Positions 17,679 through 26,083 of a DNA stretch of 64,000 bases are shown piece after piece. This DNA comes from Streptomyces echinoruber. Lineage in GTDB: Bacteria > Actinomycetota > Actinomycetes > Streptomycetales > Streptomycetaceae. How positions within the stretch are numbered: the stretch's first letter is position 1; each line of letters begins with the position of its first letter. Position numbers and translations under genes: made by a program. The notes beneath the pieces are model-generated. The model was not told the DNA's origin. It searched no databases and worked only from the letters and a program-made list of their open reading frames with translations. The stretch is taken from positions 62,001 through 126,000 of the forward strand of contig NZ_BMWH01000018.1 of NCBI RefSeq assembly GCF_014651135.1, given 5' to 3'.

Positions 17679-18257
17679 GTGTCCGACGACCTGACTGCGG
17701 TGGCGAACTTCCTGTTCGAGGCCGGGACGCTCAAGCACACCGCGCGCACCGGCTGGTGGATGGCGGGCGTACGCACCCCCGAAACGGTCGCCGAGCACTC
17801 CTGGCGCACCAGCCTGATCGCCTCCCTCATCGCCAGGCTGGAGGGCGCCGATCCGGCCCGGGCCGCGCTCCTCGCCGTCTGGCACGACTCGCAGGAGACC
17901 CGCACCGGCGACGTCAACCACCTCGGCAAGAAGTACACCGGCGGTGAGGCCGACCCGCGCGAGATCACCGCGGACCAGGTTGCGGGCATGCCCGAGATCC
18001 TGGCCCGGACCGTGACCGAGCTCGTCGCCGAGTACGAGGCGAAGGAATCCCCGGAAGCCCGCTGCGCCCGCGACGCCGACAAGCTGGAGTGCATGCTCCA
18101 GGGCATCGAGTACCGGGCGCAGGGTTATGAGAACGCACAGCGCTGGATCGACAACAGTCGCGGCCGGATCGTCACCAGGAGCGGCCAGGCCCTCGCGGAT
18201 GCCGTCCTGGCGACCGGATCGCTCGACTGGCTCCGCGCCGCCCTCGGCGAGCGCTGA
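17679..18257 (+). CDS. HD-domain hydrolase (YfbR/HDDC2-like nucleotidase)
   Basis: The product has 192 residues and a GTG start with gagagga upstream. Metal-binding motifs of the HD superfamily are present: H in VAEHSWR, the HD pair in VWHDSQET, and the distal D in RDADKLE. Order and spacing match 5'-deoxynucleotidase YfbR/HDDC2-like enzymes, which remove phosphate from deoxynucleoside monophosphates. It directly follows the XRE regulator, suggesting a metabolic or defence role for the pair. The catalytic residues look intact. Confidence 0.85.
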   Translation: MSDDLTAVANFLFEAGTLKHTARTGWWMAGVRTPETVAEHSWRTSLIASLIARLEGADPARAALLAVWHDSQETRTGDVNHLGKKYTGGEADPREITADQVAGMPEILARTVTELVAEYEAKESPEARCARDADKLECMLQGIEYRAQGYENAQRWIDNSRGRIVTRSGQALADAVLATGSLDWLRAALGER

Positions 18258-18288
18258 GCACCACCGGATCCGAGGGGAGGCGGAGCGG

Positions 18289-18429
18289 GTGACGCCGGCG
18301 GTGCGTCCCGAGCCGGAGGCCGCTCCGGCGCGCTCCGCTTACCTCTCCTGGGGTTACCGGCGGATCGGCGTCTCCCACCCGTGGGACGACGCCCCTCTGT
18401 ACGACTGCATGGTGCGTCCGCTGCGCTGA
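18289..18429 (+). pseudogene. C-terminal remnant of a GNAT acetyltransferase
   Basis: From a GTG at 18289 the frame encodes only 46 residues. It ends with YLSWGYRRIGVSHPWDDAP and then a MVRPLR tail, the characteristic end of many Streptomyces GNAT N-acetyltransferases. The acetyl-CoA-binding core is missing, so this is a truncated gene. It lies between the HD gene and the 3' end of bldA. Confidence 0.65.
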
Positions 18430-18484
18430 CCCCGCTCGGGCGCGGTCGGCCTGCCCGGTTCACGGCAGGCCCTCGCAAAGAGAG

Positions 18485-18522
18485 ACGGCACCTTCCAGGT
18501 GGTCGCACTGGGCAGGTGCCGT
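18485..18522 (-). terminator. Terminator downstream of bldA
   Basis: A 9-bp perfect inverted repeat (acggcacct / aggtgccgt) lies 12 bp beyond the tRNA 3' end on its strand. It would also block transcripts coming from the opposite strand. Confidence 0.7.
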
Positions 18523-18533
18523 ATCGGACGAGG

Positions 18534-18616
18534 TGCCCGGAACCGGACTTGAACCGGTACGCCCGCGAGGGGCAGCGAGGTTTAAGCTCGCCGTGTCTGC
18601 ATTCCACCATCCGGGC
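18534..18616 (-). tRNA. bldA: tRNA-Leu(UAA), bldA
   Basis: The minus strand folds into a class II tRNA: acceptor GCCCGGA pairs with TCCGGGC plus discriminator A. The anticodon loop is CTTAAAC (anticodon TAA, plus-strand 18582-18584), there is a long variable arm, and the T-loop contains GGTTCAAGTCC. CCA is not encoded. This is the only tRNA reading UUA in Streptomyces. Its loss blocks aerial growth and antibiotic production, because TTA codons are concentrated in developmental and secondary-metabolism genes. Confidence 0.97.
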
Positions 18617-18639
18617 AGGCCATGGCTCCGCATCGAGGT

Positions 18640-18710
18640 AACGAGCCTATCCGGATGCATCCTCCGAACAGCGGCCAGGCGGACCGATGTTGTCTTATTT
18701 TATTGATGTC
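18640..18710 (-). promoter_or_regulatory. Putative bldA promoter with AT-rich upstream patch
   Basis: On the minus strand TAGGCT (plus 18644-18649) resembles a -10 box about 28 bp before the tRNA 5' end. An unusually AT-rich patch (18689-18706) lies 40-60 bp further upstream. The -35 region is weak (TGTTCG). Assignment is by position only. Confidence 0.45.
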
Positions 18711-18828
18711 TGAGGGAGCATCAGCAGTAGGGACGAGCCATCCGCACTTGCCAGTAGCCTTGCGTGCGAGGCGCTTCCGCGCATGCGGAATGACGGAATT
18801 TCACCTCCCGAACAAGGACGCTCCACCC

Positions 18829-18912
18829 GTTCTCGATCAGGTGCTCGACCAGGTGCTCGACCAGGTACTCGGCCAGGTACTCGGCCAGGTGCGCGACCAG
18901 GTACTGGGCCGG
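18829..18912 (+). repeat. 12-bp tandem repeat (7 units)
   Basis: Units of gtgctcgaccag, some with two changes. A plus-strand frame from ATG 18790 would encode 58 residues with (VLDQ)n repeats, but it has no clear ribosome site, so I treat it as a repeat rather than a gene. The gap 18617-19119 otherwise holds the bldA promoter side and a palindrome. Confidence 0.9.
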
Positions 18913-18951
18913 CTCTGCGCCCGCCCTCGGCCGGCCCTTCTCAGGGTGGCC

Positions 18952-18969
18952 GTCCTACCCAGGTAGGAC
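18952..18969. promoter_or_regulatory. Inverted repeat GTCCTACC-ca-GGTAGGAC upstream of the ABC exporter
   Basis: A perfect 8-bp inverted repeat with a 2-bp spacer lies 150 bp before the ATP-binding gene. Its size and symmetry fit an operator of a LuxR-type response regulator, which commonly controls MacB-like exporters. The regulator is not in the immediate neighbourhood. Confidence 0.5.
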
Positions 18970-19119
18970 ACGGCCGTCGGCGGTCAGACCGTGGTCGCCC
19001 CCCGGAACCGGAACAGCGGCTGACTACAGGGGGCCCGGGCGGCGGTGAGGATGGACGGCGTCCCAGAGACCGGACGTGCCCACATTCCCGGAAACCGTCG
19101 TCCCACAGGAGCGCCCCAC

Positions 19120-19890
19120 GTGACCACCGCACCCGCCGCCGGCCGCACCACCGCCGTGGCCGCGCGCGCCACGGAACTGTCGAAGATCTACGGGCAGGGC
19201 GAGACCCAGGTGGTCGCCCTGGACCGGGTCTCGGTCGACTTCGTGCAGGCCGAGTTCACCGCGATCATGGGTCCGTCCGGGTCCGGCAAGTCCACGCTGA
19301 TGCACTGCGTCGCGGGCCTGGACACCTTCTCCTCCGGTTCGGTGCGCATCGGCGACACCGAGCTGGGCTCCCTGAAGGACAAGCAGCTGACCAAGTTGCG
19401 CCGGGACAAGATCGGCTTCATCTTCCAGGCGTTCAACCTGCTGCCCACCCTGACGGCGCTGGAGAACATCACCCTTCCGATGGACATCGCCGGCCGCAAG
19501 CCGGACAAGGAGTGGCTGGACCGGGTCATCGACATGGTGGGCCTGTCCGGGCGGCTCGGGCACCGGCCCTCCCAGCTCTCCGGCGGCCAGCAGCAGCGCG
19601 TCGCCGTCGCCCGCGCCCTGGCCTCGAAGCCGGAGATCATCTTTGGTGACGAGCCCACCGGCAACCTCGACTCCCGTTCCGGCGCGGAGGTCCTCGGCTT
19701 CCTGCGCAACTCCGTGCGCGAACTCGGGCAGACCGTGGTGATGGTGACCCACGATCCGGTCGCCGCCGCCTACGCCGACCGGGTGGTCTTCCTCGCCGAC
19801 GGGCGGATCGTCGACGAGATGTACGGGCCGACCGCCGAGACGGTCCTGGACCGCATGAAGCAGTTCGACGCCAAGGGCCGCACCAGCTGA
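19120..19890 (+). CDS. ABC transporter ATP-binding protein (MacB/LolD type)
   Basis: The product has 256 residues; the GTG start has aggag nine bases upstream. Walker A GPSGSGKS (51-58), signature LSGGQ (153-157) and Walker B IIFGDEPT (172-179) are intact. The AFNLLPTLTALENITLP Q-loop region is typical of the lipoprotein/MacB exporter family. It pairs with the FtsX-type permease 330 bp downstream to energise extraction or export of a hydrophobic molecule. Its closest relative in the window is the ATPase at 50006. Confidence 0.95.
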   Translation: MTTAPAAGRTTAVAARATELSKIYGQGETQVVALDRVSVDFVQAEFTAIMGPSGSGKSTLMHCVAGLDTFSSGSVRIGDTELGSLKDKQLTKLRRDKIGFIFQAFNLLPTLTALENITLPMDIAGRKPDKEWLDRVIDMVGLSGRLGHRPSQLSGGQQQRVAVARALASKPEIIFGDEPTGNLDSRSGAEVLGFLRNSVRELGQTVVMVTHDPVAAAYADRVVFLADGRIVDEMYGPTAETVLDRMKQFDAKGRTS

Positions 19891-19905
19891 CCCGGCCGCG
19901 GCCCG

Positions 19906-20125
19906 GCCCGCGGGCACGTACGCGCGGGCACCTGGCTCCGCCCGCGGGCACGTACGCGCGGGCACCTGGCTCCGCCCGCGGGCACGTAGGTCGTGGACAC
20001 CCGGCTCGGCCTGCGGGCACGTAGGTCCGTAGACACCCGGCCCGCCCCGCCGGCGCATACGCCGTGCGCGCCCGGCCGACCGTCCCGCGCCGGCACGTAC
20101 ACCGCGCGCACCCGGCCGCCCGTCC
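19906..20125 (+). repeat. 34-36 bp degenerate tandem repeat (about 6 units) inside the ABC operon
   Basis: Units have the core gcccgcgggcacgtacgcgc. The first two are perfect 34-bp copies and later ones diverge. The array fills most of the 330-bp spacer between ATPase and permease genes, where such operons normally have a few bases. It begins 15 bp after the ATPase stop codon. Confidence 0.85.
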
Positions 20126-20220
20126 CGCGGCCGTCGTGCGCCGCCCGGCGCGCCCCGCCGCCCCCCCCTCCTCCCCGCCCCGGCCCGCCGGGGCCGACGA
20201 CTGAGACGACACCGACACCC

Positions 20221-22749
20221 ATGTTCCGTACCGCCCTGCGCAATGTGCTCGCGCACAAGGCCAGGCTCCTGATGACCGTGCTCGCCGTGATGCTCGGCGT
20301 GGCGTTCGTGTCGGGGACCCTGGTCTTCACCAACACCATCTCCGACGCCTTCCAGAACAGCTCCGCCAAGGGCTTCGACCATGTCGACGTGGCGGTGCGG
20401 CCCCGGGCGCAGGAGGCGAAGGGCGACCGCGTCGCCCAGCGGCCCGCCCTGTCCCGCAAGCTGCTCGAGCAGAGCGCGAAGGTGCCCGGCGCCGCCTCCG
20501 CCATCGGCGTCGTCGAAGGCTTCACCGCCCTCGCCGACAAGCACGGCGCGCTGGTCGGCGACGGTTTCCGCACCGAGGGCGGCAACTACTGGGGCGACAA
20601 GGACCCGCGCTACCCGCTGACGCGGGGCACCGCCCCGCACGGCCCCGGCCAGGTCGCCCTCGACGCCGAGACCGCCCGCCGGGCCGGCTACCGGGTCGGC
20701 GACACCGTCCGCATCTCGGTCGACGGCCCGGTGCTCACCCCGAAGGTCAGCGGCATCTTCACCACCGACGACGGCAACGTCGCCGCCGGCGGCAGCCTCA
20801 CCCTGTTCGACACCGCGACCGCCCAGCGGCTGTTCGGCAAGCCGGGCACGTACGACGAGATCGACGTCGAGGCCAGGCCCGGCGTCACCCAGAGCGCGCT
20901 GAAGGCGCGGCTGGACCGGGCGCTGCCGCACGGCCTCGTGGAGACCACCACCGGCAGGCGGCTCGCCGACGACCAGGCGAAGGCGATCGCCGACTCGATG
21001 AGCGGCCTGCGCCAGGGCCTGCTGGTGTTCGCCGGGATCGCCCTGTTCGTCGGCACGTTCATCATCGCCAACACCTTCACCATGCTGGTCGCCCAGCGCA
21101 CCAAGGAGCTGGCGCTGCTGCGCGCGGTCGGCGCCTCCCGCCGCCAGGTCACCCGGTCCGTCCTCGTCGAGGCGTTCGTCGTCGGCGCGGTGGCCGGCGT
21201 GACGGGCCTGGGCCTGGGCGTCGGCATCGGCGCGGGGCTGCGCTCCCTGATGGGCTCGCTGGACGTCACGGTGCCGGACGGGCCGCTGGTGGTCACGCCG
21301 GGCACGGTGGCCGCCGCGCTCGCCGTCGGCGTCCTCGTCACCATGCTGGCCGCGTGGCTGCCGGGCCGCCGCGCGGCGAAGATCCCGCCGGTGGCGGCGA
21401 TGAGCAGCGTGCACGCCCGGGCCACCACGAAGTCGCTGGTGCTGCGCAACACCGTCGGTGCGCTGCTGGCGGCCGCGGGCGTGGCCGTGGTGCTGGCCGC
21501 GACCCGTATGAGCGGCGATTCCGGCCAGGCGCCGATGGGCTTCGGCGCCGTGCTGCTGATCATCGGCGTGTTCGTGCTGACGCCGCTGCTGTCCCGTCCG
21601 CTGATCGCGGCCGCGGCGCCCGTGCTGCGTGCCTTCGGCGTCGCGGGCCGCCTGGCCCCGCAGAACTCGGTGCGCAATCCGCGCCGTACCGCCGCCACCG
21701 CCTCCGCGCTGATGATCGGCCTGACCCTCATCACCGGCATGACGGTGATGGCGGGCAGCCTGCAGACGTCCATCGACAAGATGGCCGCCGCCGCGATCCG
21801 CGCCGACTACATCGTCTCCATGGCCAACGGCAACGAGCTCTCCCCGGACGTGGCGAAGAAGCTCGCCGCCGCCGACGGTGTCACCGCGGCCAGCCCGCTG
21901 CGCAACGCCGCTTCCCGCATCGGCGGCCGGACGGAGTTCCTCACCGGCGTCGACGGTGCCACCATCGGCAAACTGACCGACCTGCCGGTGCGCACCGGCT
22001 CCTTCACCGTCGCCCGCGACCGGGTGGTCGTCGACGAGAAGACCGCCAAGTCGTACGGCTGGAAGGCGGGTTCGGCGTTCACCGTCGCCTACGAGGACGG
22101 GCGCAGGCAGCGGCTGACGGTCGCCGGAACCTACGACGGCAACGAGCTCATCCGCGGCATCATGATCGACAACGCGGTCCTCACCCCGCACCTGTCCGAC
22201 CCGGGCGACATGCAGGTGATGGTCAAGACGTCCGGCGGCGCCTCGCCGAGCGCCAAGGACAAGCTGGTCAAGGCGCTGGGCGCCAACCCGGCGATCAAGG
22301 TGCAGGACAAGAAGGACCTGTCGCAGCAGATCGCGCAGGTCTTCACGCTGATCCTCAACATGGTCTACGGCCTGCTGGCCATGGCCGTGATCGTGGCGGT
22401 GCTCGGCGTCATCAACACCCTGGCGATGTCCGTCTTCGAGCGCTCCCAGGAGATCGGCATGCTCCGCGCGATCGGCCTGGACCGCACGGGCGTCAAGCGG
22501 ATGGTGCGCCTGGAGTCCCTCGTCATCTCCCTGTTCGGCGGCGTGCTCGGCATCGGCCTGGGCGTGTTCTTCGGCTGGGCGGCCGGCGAGTTGGTCGGCG
22601 CGCGGATGCCGACGTACGAACTGGTCGTGCCCTGGGCCCGGATCGCCGTCTTCCTGCTGCTGGCGGGCACGGTCGGCGTCCTGGCCGCCCTGTGGCCGGC
22701 CCGGCGGGCGGCGCGGCTGAACATGCTGTCGGCCATCAAGGCGGAGTAG
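20221..22749 (+). CDS. ABC transporter permease, FtsX/MacB type
   Basis: The product has 842 residues and two FtsX repeats. An N-terminal transmembrane helix (ALRNVLAHKARLLMTVLAVM) is followed by a large extracytoplasmic domain, a three-helix block (about 275-400), a second extracytoplasmic domain, and a final three-helix block ending NMLSAIKAE. This is the DUF/FtsX 'ABC3' permease layout of Gram-positive exporters. It works with the ATPase upstream. No adjacent two-component genes or substrate genes were found, so the cargo is unknown. Confidence 0.93.
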   Translation: MFRTALRNVLAHKARLLMTVLAVMLGVAFVSGTLVFTNTISDAFQNSSAKGFDHVDVAVRPRAQEAKGDRVAQRPALSRKLLEQSAKVPGAASAIGVVEGFTALADKHGALVGDGFRTEGGNYWGDKDPRYPLTRGTAPHGPGQVALDAETARRAGYRVGDTVRISVDGPVLTPKVSGIFTTDDGNVAAGGSLTLFDTATAQRLFGKPGTYDEIDVEARPGVTQSALKARLDRALPHGLVETTTGRRLADDQAKAIADSMSGLRQGLLVFAGIALFVGTFIIANTFTMLVAQRTKELALLRAVGASRRQVTRSVLVEAFVVGAVAGVTGLGLGVGIGAGLRSLMGSLDVTVPDGPLVVTPGTVAAALAVGVLVTMLAAWLPGRRAAKIPPVAAMSSVHARATTKSLVLRNTVGALLAAAGVAVVLAATRMSGDSGQAPMGFGAVLLIIGVFVLTPLLSRPLIAAAAPVLRAFGVAGRLAPQNSVRNPRRTAATASALMIGLTLITGMTVMAGSLQTSIDKMAAAAIRADYIVSMANGNELSPDVAKKLAAADGVTAASPLRNAASRIGGRTEFLTGVDGATIGKLTDLPVRTGSFTVARDRVVVDEKTAKSYGWKAGSAFTVAYEDGRRQRLTVAGTYDGNELIRGIMIDNAVLTPHLSDPGDMQVMVKTSGGASPSAKDKLVKALGANPAIKVQDKKDLSQQIAQVFTLILNMVYGLLAMAVIVAVLGVINTLAMSVFERSQEIGMLRAIGLDRTGVKRMVRLESLVISLFGGVLGIGLGVFFGWAAGELVGARMPTYELVVPWARIAVFLLLAGTVGVLAALWPARRAARLNMLSAIKAE

Positions 22750-22765
22750 CGGCCGGGAGACGGGA

Positions 22766-22803
22766 AAGGAGCCCCGCTTCCCCCTGGAAGGGCGGGGCTC
22801 CTT
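22766..22803 (+). terminator. Terminator after the ABC exporter operon
   Basis: A 12-bp perfect stem (aaggagccccgc / gcggggctcctt) with a 14-nt loop lies 17 bp after the permease stop codon. Confidence 0.9.
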
Positions 22804-22888
22804 CCGTACGTCCGGCCGACGGTTTCCGTGCGTCCGGCCGGCGGCTTCCGCGCGTCCGGCCGGCGACTTCCGCGCATACGCCTGGCTG
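22802..22888. repeat. 21-22 bp tandem repeat (4 units) between ABC operon and cfa
   Basis: Units resemble cttccgcgcgtccggccggc. The first two are slightly shorter and the last is degenerate. The array fills the space between the terminator and the minus-strand cfa stop codon (22918). Confidence 0.85.
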
Positions 22889-22917
22889 CCGCTACGTCAA
22901 TTACTAGCTCAGGTACG

Positions 22918-24234
22918 TCAGTTCCAGGTGCGGGTGCGCAGCGGCAGGCCGGAGTGGCCGGAGTCGGGTGTCCGGACGGCCAGCACCTGGTTGACGCCGA
23001 TGCGGTTGCGTTCGAAGGACAGCGCGGAGGCGGCCATGTACAGCCGCCAGACGCGGGCGCGGCCGGGGCTGGTGAGCCGTACGGCACGCGCCCAGCCGGC
23101 CTCGAGGTTGGCGACCCAGCGGCGCAGCGTGAGTCCGTAGTGCTCGCGCAGCGACTCCACGTCGCGCACTTCGAACCCGGCGCGCTCCAGCAGGGTGACG
23201 GTGGTGCCGACGGGCTGCAGTTCGCCGTCGGGGAAGACGTAGGCGTCGATGAACTCGTCGACGCGGTAGGCGGCCTCGTCCCGGTGGGGCCGGCGGGCGA
23301 TCTGGTGGTTGAGCAGCCGGCCGCCGGGTGCGAGCAGCGCGTACAGCGTCCGGGCGTACTCCAGGTACCGGGCGGCGCCCACGTGCTCGGCCATGCCGAT
23401 GGAGGAGATCGCGTCGTAGGGGCCGTCGACGACGTCCCGGTAGTCCTGCACGCGGATCTCGACCCTGTCGGTGAGTCCCTCGTCGGCTACGCGCTTGCGG
23501 GCGTAGGCGGCCTGCTCCTGGGAGAGGGTGATGCCGACGACGCGCACCCCGTGCTCGCGGGCGGCGTGGACGGCCATGGACCCCCAGCCGCAGCCCACGT
23601 CGAGCAGCCGCTGACCCGGCTTCAGGTCCAGCTTGCGGCAGACGAGTTCGAGCTTGTCGTGCTGGGCCTGCTCGAGGGTGGCGTCCGGGGAGGGCCAGTA
23701 GGCGCAGGAGTACACCATGGACGGGCCCAGGACGATCTCGTAGAAGTCGTTGCCGACGTCGTAGTGGTGGCTGATGGCGCGTTTGTCGCTGCGGCGGGTG
23801 TGCAGGTGGCCGCGGGCGCGGCGGGCCTCCTCGCGCGGCGGCGCGGGCGGCAGCGGCGGTCCGGCCAGCCGCGCCAGCTCCCGCACGGCGCCGCGCACCT
23901 CCGGGTCGCGGAGGGCGGCGGCGAGGCCGCGGGCCCGGGCGAGCGTGCCTCTCGGCGTCTCCTCGCCGCGCTCCCACACCAGCCCGGTGAGGAGGTCCAG
24001 GACGGTGTAGAGGTCCCCGTCCACGTCCAGGTCGCCGGCCACCCAGGCGCGCGCGAGCCCGAGCTCCCCCGGTTTCCACAGCAGCCGCCGCAGCGCCCGC
24101 CGGTTGCGCACGACCACCGCCGGCGCGTCCGGCGGCCCCGCCTGCGAGCCGTCCCAGGCGCGGATACGGACCGGGAGCGGAGCCCCCAGCATCCTCTCGA
24201 CGAGGCTCTTCAACCGCGGTGCGGCATCGGCCAT
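22918..24234 (-). CDS. cfa: Cyclopropane-fatty-acyl-phospholipid synthase
   Basis: The product has 438 residues; ATG with GGAGGTG upstream. It transfers a methyl(ene) group from S-adenosylmethionine to unsaturated phospholipid acyl chains. Seen: an N-terminal lipid-binding region; the SAM-binding methyltransferase core with LDVGCGWGSMAVHAA (about 200-215); the family marker YSCAYW; and the loop SIGMAEHVG. The length matches the family (about 380-440). It is a single gene, divergent from nothing and following ndh on the same strand after a terminator. Confidence 0.95.
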   Translation of the reverse strand: MADAAPRLKSLVERMLGAPLPVRIRAWDGSQAGPPDAPAVVVRNRRALRRLLWKPGELGLARAWVAGDLDVDGDLYTVLDLLTGLVWERGEETPRGTLARARGLAAALRDPEVRGAVRELARLAGPPLPPAPPREEARRARGHLHTRRSDKRAISHHYDVGNDFYEIVLGPSMVYSCAYWPSPDATLEQAQHDKLELVCRKLDLKPGQRLLDVGCGWGSMAVHAAREHGVRVVGITLSQEQAAYARKRVADEGLTDRVEIRVQDYRDVVDGPYDAISSIGMAEHVGAARYLEYARTLYALLAPGGRLLNHQIARRPHRDEAAYRVDEFIDAYVFPDGELQPVGTTVTLLERAGFEVRDVESLREHYGLTLRRWVANLEAGWARAVRLTSPGRARVWRLYMAASALSFERNRIGVNQVLAVRTPDSGHSGLPLRTRTWN

Positions 24235-24520
24235 GGCGCACACCTCCGTGACAACGGTCGTGGACGGGTGGTCCCGGAATGTCCTGCACCACGTAAACAC
24301 CCGCGGGGCCGCTCCGCAGTCCGCGGCACGCGTTAAGGGTGAGCAAACCCTCGCTCGCGGGAGCGGTCACGGGAAGTGGCCGCGGGCGCGCCGGACGTAC
24401 GGACGGTCCGGACGTACCGGACGTGCCGGGGCCACCGCGGCTTCCCGGCTTGGGACCACCGCGGCGCCCCGGCCCCGGGACTCCCGCGGCCCTCGGCCCG
24501 CGGCCCGCGGCGCGGCATGC

Positions 24521-24564
24521 CGAAGGGGCCGTCCGCACCACGGATGGCGGACGGCCCCTTCGGG
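24521..24564 (-). terminator. Terminator between ndh and cfa
   Basis: A 17-bp perfect stem (24521-24537 and 24548-24564) with a 10-nt loop lies downstream of the ndh stop codon on the minus strand. The rest of 24235-24630 shows the cfa upstream region and no gene. Confidence 0.92.
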
Positions 24565-24630
24565 GGTTCGGCGGTGACCGGAGGTCCGGGAGGCGCCTGA
24601 TCTGAGGTCAGGAAGTCCCGGCGGAGGTGG

Positions 24631-26031
24631 TCAGGACGCCTTGGCGCGCTCCTCGGTCTTCTGCGGCTGCGCGGCGGCGGCCGGCGCCGGGGCCGGCTTG
24701 GCGGCCTCGTAGAACTCCTCGCGCGGGGACTCGATGGCGCCCAGGGAGACGACCTCGCGCTTGAGGAACATGCCGAGGGTCCAGTCGGCGAAGACGCGGA
24801 TCTTGCGGTTCCAGGTCGGCATCGCCAGGCCGTGGTAGCCGCGGTGCATGTACCAGGCGAGGCGGCCCTTGAGCTTGATCTTCGTCTTCTTGCCGAGGAC
24901 GATCATCGCGACGCCCTTGTGCAGGCCGAGGCCCGCGACCGCGCCCTTGTTGGCGTGGCTGTACTCCTTCTGCGGGAAGCCCCGCATGCCGGAGATCACG
25001 TTGTCGCCGAGCACCTTGGCCTGGCGCAGCGCGTGCTGCGCGTTGGGCGGGCACCAGGCGTTCTCCACGCCGGCCTTGCGGGCGGCGAGGTCGGGCACCT
25101 GGGCGTTGTCGCCGGCGGCCCAGACGTAGTCCATGCCCTTGACCTGGAGCGTCGGCTCGCAGTCGACGTGGCCGCGGGGGCCGAGGGGGAGACCGAAGCG
25201 GGCGAGGGCCGGGTTGGGCTTGACGCCGGCCGTCCACACGATCGTGTCGGAGTCGACTTCGAGGCCGTTCTTCAGCACCACGTGGCCGTCGACGCAGGAC
25301 TCCATGGAGGTGTTGAGGTACACCTCGACCCCGCGGGACTCCAGGTGTTCCTTGCCGTACTTGCCGAGCTTGGGGCCGACCTCGGGCAGGATCCTGTCCG
25401 CGGCGTCGACCAGGATGAAGCGCATGTCCTCGCGGGAGATGCTGCGGTAGTACTTCGCCGCGTCCCGCACCATGTCCTCGACCTCGCCGACGGTCTCCGC
25501 GCCGGCGAAGCCGCCGCCGACGAAGACGAAGGTGAGCGCCCTGCGGCGGATCTCCTCGTCGGTGGTGGAGTCAGCCTTGTCGAGCTGCTCGAGGACGTGG
25601 TTGCGCAGCCCGATGGCCTCCTCGATGCCCTTCATGCCGATGCCCTGCTCGGCCAGGCCGGGGATCGGGAAGGTGCGGGAGACCGCGCCGAGCGCGATCA
25701 CCAGGTAGTCGAAGGGAAGCTCGTACGCGTCACCGACCAGCGGGGCGATGGTGGCGACCTTGCGGTCCTGGTCGATGGAGGTGACCCGGCCGGTGAGAAC
25801 CTCCGCCTCCTTCGGCAGCACGCGCCGCAGCGGGACGACGACGTGGCGAGGGGAGATGCTGCCGGCGGCGGCTTCGGGGAGGAAGGGCTGGTACGTCATG
25901 TACGAGCGGGGGTCGACGACCGTGACGGTCGCCTCGCCGTAGCGCATCTTCTTCAGGATGCGACGAGCTGCGTACAGGCCTACGTACCCACCGCCTACTA
26001 CGAGGATCCTGGGACGCTCCGTGGTGCTCAT
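24631..26031 (-). CDS. ndh: Type II NADH dehydrogenase (NDH-2)
   Basis: The product has 466 residues. The ATG start (MSTTERP) is placed directly before the FAD-binding dinucleotide motif VVGGGYVG (GxGxxG). A second Rossmann motif, FVGGGFAGAE, binds NADH, and AGDNAQVPD marks the FAD-binding end. A C-terminal amphipathic region (KKTKIKLKGRLAWYMHRGYHG) anchors the protein to the membrane. It oxidises NADH and reduces menaquinone without pumping protons. The Pro/Ala-rich tail after about 440 is variable. A half-conserved Rex operator lies upstream. Confidence 0.94.
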   Translation of the reverse strand: MSTTERPRILVVGGGYVGLYAARRILKKMRYGEATVTVVDPRSYMTYQPFLPEAAAGSISPRHVVVPLRRVLPKEAEVLTGRVTSIDQDRKVATIAPLVGDAYELPFDYLVIALGAVSRTFPIPGLAEQGIGMKGIEEAIGLRNHVLEQLDKADSTTDEEIRRRALTFVFVGGGFAGAETVGEVEDMVRDAAKYYRSISREDMRFILVDAADRILPEVGPKLGKYGKEHLESRGVEVYLNTSMESCVDGHVVLKNGLEVDSDTIVWTAGVKPNPALARFGLPLGPRGHVDCEPTLQVKGMDYVWAAGDNAQVPDLAARKAGVENAWCPPNAQHALRQAKVLGDNVISGMRGFPQKEYSHANKGAVAGLGLHKGVAMIVLGKKTKIKLKGRLAWYMHRGYHGLAMPTWNRKIRVFADWTLGMFLKREVVSLGAIESPREEFYEAAKPAPAPAAAAQPQKTEERAKAS

Positions 26032-26065
26032 GGCATCGAGTATCCACCCGACTCTGGGGGGTACT

Positions 26066-26083
26066 TCGTGCGCCCCTTCACAA
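26066..26083 (-). promoter_or_regulatory. Possible Rex operator upstream of ndh
   Basis: The site reads tcgtgcgccccttcacaa on the plus strand. Compared with the Rex consensus TTGTGAA-N4-TTCACAA, the right arm matches 7 of 7 and the left 4 of 7. It lies 35 bp before the ndh start. ndh is an established Rex target in S. coelicolor. The remainder of 26032-26589 contains promoters but no supported gene. Confidence 0.5.

Noticed and set aside
13985-18616. Prophage or integrative element at bldA
   Set aside because: No integrase, excisionase or att duplication was found within the window; kept only as an acquisition hypothesis.
18790-18966. Small protein with VLDQ repeats
   Set aside because: No ribosome site and composition comes entirely from the 12-bp repeat; treated as a repeat.
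19906-20125. Possible CRISPR array
   Set aside because: The units are contiguous tandem repeats without unique spacers, and no cas gene is in the window. The same applies to the other arrays.
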